DNA from: Nematostella vectensis
Lineage: Eukaryota; Cnidaria; Anthozoa; Actiniaria; Edwardsiidae
NCBI RefSeq assembly: GCF_932526225.1
Contig: NC_064047.1
Location: forward strand, 5,023,501-5,083,500
Direction: 5' to 3'
DNA length: 60,000 nucleotides
In this document: positions 26,401-38,400 of the stretch, one piece after another
Layout of the letters: the number at the start of each line of letters is the position of its first letter
Position numbering within the stretch: position 1 is the first letter of the stretch
Position numbers and translations under genes: made by a program
The notes under the pieces: generated by a model
The model's input: the letters and a program-made list of their open reading frames with translations, nothing else
The model's database searches: none
What the model was told of the DNA's origin: nothing

Positions 26401-29400
26401 TTCACTTAAGGATCCGACATAGCCACATTCTCAAGGTATTCTCTTAAGGGTCCGACATAGCCACATTCTCAAGGTATTCACTTAAGGGTCCGACATAGCC
26501 ACATTCTCAAGGTATTCACTTAAGGATCCGACATAGCCACATTCTCAAGGTATTCACTTAAGGGTCCAACATAGCCACATTCTCAAGGTATTCACTTAAG
26601 GGTCCAACATAGCCACATTCTCAAGGTATTTACTTAAGGGTCCAACATAGCCACATTCTCAAGGTATTCACTTAAGGATCCAACATAGCCACATTCTCAA
26701 GGTATTCACTTAAGGGTCCAACATAGCCACATTCTCAAGGTATTCTCTTAAGGGTCCAACATAGCCACATTCTCAAGGTATTCACTTAAGGGTCCGACAT
26801 AGCCACATTCTCAAGGTATTCACTTAAGGATCCAACATAGCCACATTCTCAAGGTATTCACTTAAGGATCCGACATAGCCACATTCTCAAGGTATTCACT
26901 TAAGGATCCGACATAGCCACATTCTCAAGGTATTCACTTAAGGGTCCAACATAGCCACATTCTCAAGGTATTCACTTAAGGATCCGACATAGCCACATTC
27001 TCAAGGTATTCACTTAAGGATCCAACATAGCCACATTCTCAAGGTATTCACTTAAGGATCCGACATAGCCACATTCTCGAGGTATTCACTTAAGGATCCG
27101 ACATAGCCACATTCTCAAGGTATTCACTTAAGGATCCGACATAGCCACATTCTCAAGGTATTCACTTAAGGATCCGACATAGCCACATTCTTAAGGTATT
27201 CACTTAAAGATCCGACATAGCCACATTCTCAAGGTATTCACTTAAGGATCCAACATAGCCACATTCTCAAGGTATTCACTTAAGGATCCGACATAGCCAC
27301 ATTCTCAAGGTATTCACTTAAGGATCCGACATAGCCACATTCTCAAGGTATTCACTTAAGGGTCCGACATAGCCACATTCTCAAGGTATTCACTTAAGGG
27401 TCCGACATAGCCACATTCTCAAGGTATTCACTTAAGGGTCCGACATAGCCACATTCTCAAGATATTCACTTAAGGGTCCGACATAGCCACATTCTCAAGG
27501 TATTCACTTAAGGATCCGACATAGCCACATTCTCAAGGTATACACTTAAGGATCCGACATAGCCACATTCTCAAGGTATTCACTTAAGGGTCCGACATAG
27601 CCACATTCTCAAGGTATTCACTTAAGGATCCAACATAGCCACATTCTCAAGGTATTCACTTAAGGATCCAACATAGCCACATTCTCAAGGTATTCACTTA
27701 AGGATCCGACATAGCCACATTCTCAAGGTATTCACTTAAGGATCCAACATAGCCACATTCTCAAGGTATTCACTTAAGGATCCGACATAGCCACATTCTC
27801 AAGGTATTCTCTTAAGGGTCCGACATAGCCACATTCTCAAGGTATTCACTTAAGGGTCCGACATAGCCACATTCTCAAGGTATTCACTTAAGGATCCGAC
27901 ATAGCCACATTCTCAAGGTATTCACTTAAGGGTCCAACATAGCCACATTCTCAAGGTATTCACTTAAGGGTCCAACATAGCCACATTCTCAAGGTATTCA
28001 CTTAAGGGTCCAACATAGCCACATTCTCAAGGTATTCACTTAAGGATCCAACATAGCCACATTCTCAAGGTATTCACTTAAGGGTCCAACATAGCCACAT
28101 TCTCAAGGTATTCTCTTAAGGGTCCAACATAGCCACATTCTCAAGGTATTCACTTAAGGGTCCGACATAGCCACATTCTCAAGGTATTCACTTAAGGATC
28201 CAACATAGCCACATTCTCAAGGTATTCACTTAAGGATCCGACATAGCCACATTCTCAAGGTATTCACTTAAGGATCCGACATAGCCACATTCTCAAGGTA
28301 TTCACTTAAGGGTCCAACATAGCCACATTCTCAAGGTATTCACTTAAGGATCCGACATAGCCACATTCTCAAGGTATTCACTTAAGGATCCAACATAGCC
28401 ACATTCTCAAGGTATTCACTTAAGGATCCGACATAGCCACATTCTCGAGGTATTCACTTAAGGATCCGACATAGCCACATTCTCAAGGTATTCACTTAAG
28501 GATCCGACATAGCCACATTCTCAAGGTATTCACTTAAGGATCCGACATAGCCACATTCTCAAGGTATTCACTTAAGGATCCGACATAGCCACATTCTCAA
28601 GGTATTCACTTAAGGATCCAACATAGCCACATTCTCAAGGTATTCACTTAAGGATCCGACATAGCCACATTCTCAAGGTATTCACTTAAGGATCCGACAT
28701 AGCCACATTCTCAAGGTATTCACTTAAGGGTCCAACATAGCCACATTCTCAAGGTATTCACTTAAGGATCCGACATAGCCACATTCTCAAGGTATTCACT
28801 TAAGGGTCCAACATAGCCACATTCTCAAGGTATTCACTTAAGGATCCGACATAGCCACATTCTCAAGGTATTCACTTAAGGATCCAACATAGCCACATTC
28901 TCAAGGTATTCACTTAAGGATCCGACATAGCCACATTCTCAAGGTATTCACTTAAGGATCCAACATAGCCACATTCTCAAGGTATTCACTTAAGGATCCG
29001 ACATAGCCACATTCTCAAGGTATTCACTTAAGGATCCAACATAGCCACATTCTCAAGGTATTCACTTAAGGATCCGACATAGCCACATTCTCAAGGTATT
29101 CTCTTAAGGGTCCGACATAGCCACATTCTCAAGGTATTCACTTAAGGGTCCGACATAGCCACATTCTCAAGGTATTCACTTAAGGATCCGACATAGCCAC
29201 ATTCTCAAGGTATTCACTTAAGGGTCCAACATAGCCACATTCTCAAGGTATTCACTTAAGGGTCCAACATAGCCACATTCTCAAGGTATTCACTTAAGGG
29301 TCCAACATAGCCACATTCTCAAGGTATTCACTTAAGGATCCGACATAGCCACATTCTCAAGGTATTCACTTAAGGGTCCAACATAGCCACATTCTCAAGG

Positions 29401-32400
29401 TATTCTCTTAAGGGTCCAACATAGCCACATTCTCAAGGTATTCACTTAAGGGTCCGACATAGCCACATTCTCAAGGTATTCACTTAAGGATCCAACATAG
29501 CCACATTCTCTAGGTATTCACTTAAGGATCCGACATAGCCACATTCTCAAGGTATTCACTTAAGGATCCGACATAGCCACATTCTCAAGGTATTCACTTA
29601 AGGGTCCAACATAGCCACATTCTCAAGGTATTCACTTAAGGATCCGACATAGCCACATTCTCAAGGTATTCACTTAAGGATCCAACATAGCCACATTCTC
29701 AAGGTATTCACTTAAGGATCCGACATAGCCACATTCTCGAGGTATTCACTTAAGGATCCGACATAGCCACATTCTCAAGGTATTCACTTAAGGATCCGAC
29801 ATAGCCACATTCTCAAGGTATTCACTTAAGGATCCGACATAGCCACATTCTCAAGGTATTCACTTAAGGATCCGACATAGCCACATTCTCAAGGTATTCA
29901 CTTAAGGATCCAACATAGCCACATTCTCAAGGTATTCACTTAAGGATCCGACATAGCCACATTCTCAAGGTATTCACTTAAGGATCCGACATAGCCACAT
30001 TCTCAAGGTATTCACTTAAGGGTCCAACATAGCCACATTCTCAAGGTATTCACTTAAGGATCCGACATAGCCACATTCTCAAGGTATTCACTTAAGGGTC
30101 CAACATAGCCACATTCTCAAGGTATTCACTTAAGGATCCGACATAGCCACATTCTCAAGGTATTCACTTAAGGATCCAACATAGCCACATTCTCAAGGTA
30201 TTCACTTAAGGATCCGACATAGCCACATTCTCAAGGTATTCACTTAAGGATCCGACATAGCCACATTCTCAAGGTATTCACTTAAGGATCCGACATAGCC
30301 ACATTCTCAAGGTATTCACTTAAGGGTCCAACATAGCCACATTCTCAAGGTATTCACTTAAGGGTCCAACATAGCCACATTCTCAAGGTATTCACTTAAG
30401 GGTCCAACATAGCCACATTCTCAAGGTATTCACTTAAGGGTCCAACATAGCCACATTCTCAAGGTATTCACTTAAGGGTCCAACATAGCCACATTCTCAA
30501 GGTATTCACTTAAGGGTCCAACATAGCCACATTCTCAAGGTATTCACTTAAGGATCCAACATAGCCACATTCTCAAGGTATTCACTTAAGGGTCCAACAT
30601 AGCCACGTTCTCAAGGTATTCACTTAAGGATCCGACATAGCCACATTCTCAAGGTATTCACTTAAGGATCCGACATAGCCACATTCTCAAGGTGTTCACT
30701 TAAAGATCCGACATAGCCACATTCTCAAGGTATTCACTTAAGGATCCGACATAGCCACATTCTCAAGGTATTCACTTAAGGGTCCAACATAGCCACATTC
30801 TCAAGGTATTCACTTAAGGGTCCAACATAGCCACATTCTCAAGGTATTCACTTAAGGGTCCAACATAGCCACATTCTCAAGGTATTCACTTAAGGATCCA
30901 ACATAGCCACATTCTCAAGGTATTCACTTAAGGGTCCAACATAGCCACATTCTCAAGGTATTCTCTTAAGGGTCCAACATAGCCACATTCTCAAGGTATT
31001 CACTTAAGGGTCCAACATAGCCACATTCTCAAGGTATTCACTTAAGGGTCCAACATAGCCACATTCTCAAGGTATTCACTTAAGGATCCGACATAGCCAC
31101 ATTCTCAAGGTATTCACTTAAGGATCCGACATAGCCACATTCTCAAGGTATTCACTTAAGGATCCAACATAGCCACATTCTCAAGGTATTCACTTAAGGA
31201 TCCGACATAGCCACATTCTCAAGGTATTCACTTAAGGATCCGACATAGCCACATTCTCAAGGTATTCACTTAAGGGTCCAACATAGCCACATTCTCAAGG
31301 TATTCACTTAAGGATCCGACATAGCCACATTCTCAAGGTATTCACTTAAGGATCCAACATAGCCACATTCTCAAGGTATTCACTTAAGGATCCGACATAG
31401 CCACATTCTCGAGGTATTCACTTAAGGATCCGACATAGCCACATTCTCAAGGTATTCACTTAAGGATCCGACATAGCCACATTCTCAAGGTATTCACTTA
31501 AGGATCCGACATAGCCACATTCTCAAGGTATTCACTTAAGGATCCGACATAGCCACGTTCTCAAGGTATTCACTTAAGGATCCGACATAGCCACATTCTC
31601 AAGGTATTCACTTAAGGATCCAACATAGCCACATTCTCAAGGTATTCACTTAAGGATCCGACATAGCCACGTTCTCAAGGTATTCACTTAAGGATCCGAC
31701 ATAGCCACATTCTCAAGGTATTCACTTAAGGGTCCAACATAGCCACATTCTCAAGGTATTCACTTAAGGATCCGACATAGCCACATTCTCAAGGTATTCA
31801 CTTAATGGTCCAACATAGCCACATTCTCAAGGTATTCACTTAAGGATCCGACATAGCCACATTCTCAAGGTATTCACTTAAGGATCCAACATAGCCACAT
31901 TCTCAAGGTATTCACTTAAGGATCCGACATAGCCACATTCTCAAGGTATTCACTTAAGGATCCGACATAGCCACATTCTCAAGGTATTCACTTAAGGATC
32001 CGACATAGCCACATTCTCAAGGTATTCACTTAAGGGTCCAACATAGCCACATTCTCAAGGTATTCACTTAAGGGTCCAACATAGCCACATTCTCAAGGTA
32101 TTCACTTAAGGGTCCAACATAGCCACATTCTCAAGGTATTCACTTAAGGGTCCAACATAGCCACATTCTCAAGGTATTCACTTAAGGGTCCAACATAGCC
32201 ACATTCTCAAGGTATTCACTTAAGGGTCCAACATAGCCACATTCTCAAGGTATTCACTTAAGGATCCAACATAGCCACATTCTCAAGGTATTCACTTAAG
32301 GGTCCAACATAGCCACATTCTCAAGGTATTCACTTAAGGATCCGACATAGCCACATTCTCAAGGTATTCACTTAAGGATCCGACATAGCCACATTCTCAA

Positions 32401-35400
32401 GGTGTTCACTTAAAGATCCGACATAGCCACATTCTCAAGGTATTCACTTAAGGATCCGACATAGCCACATTCTCGAGAAGAGTGCCCTATCGTAACGGAG
32501 CAACGCAACCTTCGAGTAGGCTCACAAAAGTTTAACAGGGCCGAGAAACAAGAATTTTCCCTTTTTAAATGTGTATTGATAATGTACTGAAGGCTATGAA
32601 ACCGTTTTCCTTTCTCAGAGAAAGTGACCCTGAGCCTAACCCCCCCTTCTTCACTTCGTACCCCATCAAGGCAACACTTGAATACATGACGAGGTGTTAT
32701 CCAGGCGAGACTGTCGTGTCTGTCCTTTGCAAGAACAAGGTAACCTGTTTTCCCTGTTGTACATAACCTGTTATTCATATTATTCATAACCAGTTTTCCG
32801 TGTTATACATTACCTGTCTTCCTTGTTATACATGACCTGTTATTCCTGTTATACATAACCTGTTTTCCCTGTTATATATGACCTGTTATTCCTATTATAC
32901 ATTACCTGTTTTTCCTGTTAAACATGACCTGTTATTCTGTTATACATGACCTGTTATTCCTATTATACATGACCTGTATTCCCTGTTATACACGACCTGT
33001 TATTTCTGTTATACATGACCTTTATCCCTATTATAAATACCCTTTTATTCCTGTTATACATTACCTGTTATTCCTGTTATACATGACCTTTTATCCCTGT
33101 TATATATTTCCTGTTATTCTTGTTATAAATGACCTGTTATTAATTTCATACATAGCCTGTTATTCCTGTTTGAACATGTTTAGAAACATGGCCTGTTAGA
33201 AACTTTCTTATCGTTGTTATACATAAGCCAGCTACAGTAGTGGATATGATCCTTCTCTTGCATTCTGTTTTGTTACAGCGTGAAACAGATGAATTGAAGA
33301 GGCCATAAGACGAAAGCTTTTTTTTTGTTTTGTTTTACTCTTTTGCAAACCAATGCAGGAAAGGGGAAGCAAGCGATGATCATTATGAAAAGAACCTTTT
33401 ATGCACAAATACAAATCTTAACGTCACGACTGGCTTCAATTGACCTCCTTTTTCTTGCCCTGTAGGATAACATCCAAAAGATTCTGCTAGCGCTGACCAC
33501 GCGCATCGCGGACTCGCACTTGCCGTACGAGAGGAGGCGTGTCCTCTCCATGTATCGACTGTTTGTGCTGCTAGTTATACAGGAACTTAGCAACGGGCTA
33601 CGCAACACATGGGCTTTCTTTATCAGAGATGTCATCTTCTCCCTAAGGTACACCGATACCCGGGAGCAACTTAAAATACCCCGCCACAATTTGTCTACAA
33701 AAGAACTTCACATCTCATTTTCTAAAGAACTTGGCATTAATACAATGGAACAATTAATGAATTGGGTATTCCGAAGTTTAGCTAAGACCCTACCGACTCA
33801 ATCTTGCCACAAGTTGAAACGTCTAGAGAAAAAATGTACGTCTGAATTTTTTATTTTCTTTTGACCAACCACAAAGAGGCATAGAGGTCGTTTGAACGTG
33901 CTTGATTCATTATTTGCATTATGTTTAAAGACTTTTTTGCTCGAAAAAAAATGGATAATTTTAGTGTCTTATGTCTTATAGTTTTAGTGTTTTATGTAAA
34001 AATGTAGCGTAAAAGCATAAGTTTCGAGCTTGCTCGAATTAACTGCGGTAGGTTCGCAAGCTGTCATTCATGTGTGAATTGGGTGCGATGAAAAAAGCTG
34101 CAACATATTTCGCAGCGGTTGTTGCTAGTTCAGACCTTATAAATTCCTTCAAACTAGTATTGCCTTCTTCTAGACGTATTATAACCTCTGAAGAGTTGGT
34201 GCGTGATCGCCGTAGTGAGCGAACAGGTCTTGAAACTGAAGCTGACATGTTCTCGCCCTGTTGTAACCTGATGCACTATCTGTGTGAGGCGGCTATACAG
34301 TGCTGCAGCCAGGTATCCGATATATACCGCCATCATGATTCACCAGCAATCATCGTTATTCACCAGTAACCATCGTTACAGTCATCATCATTATTACCAG
34401 CAATCATCATCATCATCACCATTCACCAGCAATCATTATCATCATCATTTACCAGCATACATCGTCATCATTCACCGGCAATCGTCGTCAACATCATCAT
34501 TATCATCATCACCATTCACCAGCAATCATTATCATCATCATTTACCAGCATACATCATCATCATTCACCGGCAATCGTCGTGAACATCATCATCATCATC
34601 ATTCACCGGCAATCGTCGTCAACATCATCATCATCATTCACCAGCAATCACCATCGTCATCATCACCATCTTCATCGTCACCATCATCATTCACCAGCAA
34701 TTACCGCCTTCATCATCATCATTATGGACATCATTCGCCAGCATACATTATCACCATAATCATCATTCACCAGTAACCATTGTCATCATCATCATCATTA
34801 GCAGCAATCAGTGTAATCATCATCATTATTATCATCATCATTACCAGCAATCATTATCATCACCATCATCATTCACCAGCAATTATCGCCTTCATCATCA
34901 TTATTATGGACATCATTCACCAGCATACTTCATCATCATAATCATCATTCACCAGTAACCATCGTCATCATCATCATCATCATTAGCAGCAATTATTGTC
35001 ATAATCATCATCATTATCATCATCATCATCATCATCATTACCAGCAATCATTATCATCATCATTATCATCATTCACCAGCAGTCATCATCAACATCATCA
35101 TCGTCGTCATCATCAGTAGTTTTGTAATCAAAGCTGTGTGTTTGTTATCAGGAACTTGGAAGTCACCTGCACATCATCGTGAGCACGCTGATGCCATACG
35201 CATCCGGGCATGATGAGCGCGCAACACAGGTATGGCTAGATCTTTACTCCCTCAGAATATCACATTGTGACGTCATGAGCTTGTGACTTCTTGACCTTGT
35301 GACGTCATAATTTATGAAGCACGACACAATGAACTTGGAACTCATCTCTCTCACATCATGATATAGCGTCACCAATGCCACATTACGACAGTATGAACTT

Positions 35401-38400
35401 GTGACGTAAGCATTGCCACATCACGACATTATGACCTTGTGACGTCGTCATTGCCACATCACGATTTTATGACCTTGTGACGTCGTCATTGCCACATAAC
35501 GATATTATGACCTTGTGACGTCAGCATTGCCACGTCATGACATTATGACCTTATGACGTCATCATTGCCACATCACGATATTATGACCTTGTGACGTCAG
35601 CATTACCAAATCACGACATTATGACCTTATGACGTCAGCATTGCCACATCATGACATTATGACCTTGTGACGTCATCATTGCCACATCATGACATTATGA
35701 CCTTGTGACGTCATCATTGCCACATCATGACATTGTGACCTTGTGACGTCATCATTGCCGCATCATGACATTGTGACCTTGTGACGTCATCATTGCCACA
35801 TCATGACATTGTGACCTTGTGACGTCATCATTGCCACATCATGACATTGTGACCTTGTGACGTCAGCATTACCAAATCATGACATTGTGACCTTGTGACG
35901 TCGTCATTGCGCCACAACAAGATCTTAACCTTGTGACCTAATCATGCTATTTTCAAATGACCCTTTGAGGTCATAGTTAAATGAACGACAAACGACAACT
36001 GGAAGGAGAATGTTTTTTGTGCGTGTTTAAGGCTATCGCGCCGCTAGCAGGTATGCATTCGTGGTTGAGCACGTCCTTTTTAATTTGGGTGAAACAAAAT
36101 TTGCAGAAAAAACAAATTTTAAAACTTCTGGAAGACGTCCGTTGTTCTAAAACGTGTTTGCTTTAGTACCTATTTTCACCTGATGTAGACTTCATCTTGG
36201 CAATGATGCATATTTATGTTTAATTCCTCATGTCTTCCAGGCGCTGTCTCTGCTACGTTATCTGATCGTGGAGTGTACGCCAAGCCTGCTGGACGCTATC
36301 CCCCTACTGGACCCTTTCCCAGACTTGCCACAATTTAAAGAGCTCAATGACGCCTACTTGTCTGTCAAGTCTCGCCGGAGAGGCACATTTCTTGCTCAGG
36401 TAGGGAGTAGTCCAGACCTGGGACTCTCTTTCACGGGAAAGTGCCAGAATGCCTAGCGCATAAAGTCCCGCAGGACTGGACTAGGGTAGTGAAAAGATAA
36501 GAATGTAGATCCTTTTAGAACTTAAGATTTCTAAAATAGGCCTGTTAATACTAGGGAAGGAAAAGAGAATATTGCGGGGATGACGTGAAAATTAGGGCAA
36601 AGGATACACAAGCAAAGGGGGAAGAAGAGAGAGATGGAACGGCACGGTTTCTTTCCCTGCTTCCCCTCTCACATTTTCTTCGCGCGGGTTTTCACCGTCT
36701 CCTCTTTCCCTAGAGAAAAGCCGGCTTCTAAGCGTGAAAATACACGTTCTTGATTCTTGCGTTTGCCTCTTGCTGTAAGAATATCCTCAGCCAATGAAGT
36801 CCAGCGATGATGATGATGATGATGCGGTGATGATAATACATTTCATTATCTACCCCAATTTCATGTCATCATTGTAATGTTATCATCATAAAGACGGACC
36901 ATAGATTGTTAGCGATTGTTAACGTTCTTGTATAAACAGGGTGTGAATCTCACGTTGATCGCAATTTAGTTGTTCTGTTCATACCGTATAAGCTCTATTA
37001 ATACCCCCCCTCCAATAAGACCCCCCACACCCCCAGAGCCAACATTTTCAAATAAGCTTCCTCTTTCTCTATTAAGCCCCTCTCCCTAAAGCAAGTGATT
37101 TTTGCTTGCTTTTGAATGAAAAAAAAACAACACTAAATGCCATAGCGCCATATACATTAATTTATAGCATCTAAGACTTTAGTAGGGGTCACCTATATAG
37201 TGTGTTATCGAAGGGAATGATCCATTTTAAATCCTTTCTCTTCGTTAAATCCGCTACTCGACAAAGAAAATGGCACCAGGGGGATTATTAGAGATTTTAA
37301 GGAATTAAACATTTTGTGTGTTGCAGGAAATCAGCCAATTCGTATCGGTGAGCCCAAGGTCTCCCCCTCTCAGCCGCTTGGAAGGTCTTAGACACTTGCG
37401 GCACCTGCTGGCCACCAACAAACTCGCACTGTACGGATTACTGAGGTGCGACAAAGGTAAGGTAGTGACAAAAGAGACTTGAACAAACTCGCACTGTACG
37501 GATTACTGAGGTGCGACAAAGGTAAGGTAGTGACAAAAGAGACTTGAACAAACTCGCACTGTACGGATTACTGGGGTGCGATAAAGGTATGATAGTGTTA
37601 AAGAAAGAGACTTGAACAAACTCGCACTGTACGGATTACTGAGGTGCGACAAAGGTAAGGTAGTGACAAAAGAGACTTGAACAAACTCGCACTGTACGGA
37701 TTACTGAGGTGCGACAAAGGTAAGGTAGTGACAAAAGAGACTTGAACAAACTCGCACTGTACGGATTACTGGGGTGCGATAAAGGTAAGGTAGTGACAAA
37801 AGAGACGTGAACAAACTCGCACTGTACGGATTACTGGGGTGCGATAAAGGTATGGTAGTGTTAAAGAAAGAGACTTGAACAAACAAGCACTGTACGGAAT
37901 ACTGGGGTGCGACTAAGGTATGTTATTGACAAAGAGACTTAAACAAACTGGCACTGTACGGGTTACTATCTTATTTTTCGGGTTTTCATCAAATTTGTTA
38001 CAAGGTTTGTATTTTATTGCTTCAAAGTTCTAGTAAAATCTGTTATCATATTTTATCATTGTTCAAATTGTCTCTCTCCCTTATAGCATGTTCTCTAATA
38101 TTTTATCATTGTTCAATTTGTCTCTCTCCCTTATACCATGTTCTCTAATATTTTATTATTTTTAAAATTGTATCTCCCCCCTTGTAGCATGCTCGTCTCC
38201 CACTATCGTCTCTGACCTGATTCATGAGCTGATCAGCTTGTCAGCCCAGTTAAACTCCGTCCACACAAGCACCGCTACTCACATCAAAGTCGCTATTGCT
38301 GACTGCCTCGGGGAGATAGGGCCTGTGGACTTGGCCTCAGTCGCACTCGCTGGCAGACAAGTCCAAGGTTTGTGTCTTAAAACTTAAACAAAACATTCGG

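Noticed and set aside
24321-32477. CRISPR-like or centromeric satellite array
   Set aside because: There are no unique spacers between repeats, the unit is contiguous, it lies inside an intron and it matches the adjoining exon end. It is a gene-internal minisatellite.
32410-32787. Minus-strand 125-codon ORF
   Set aside because: Antisense of ATM exon 33 and the array end; no motif, no splice or start support.
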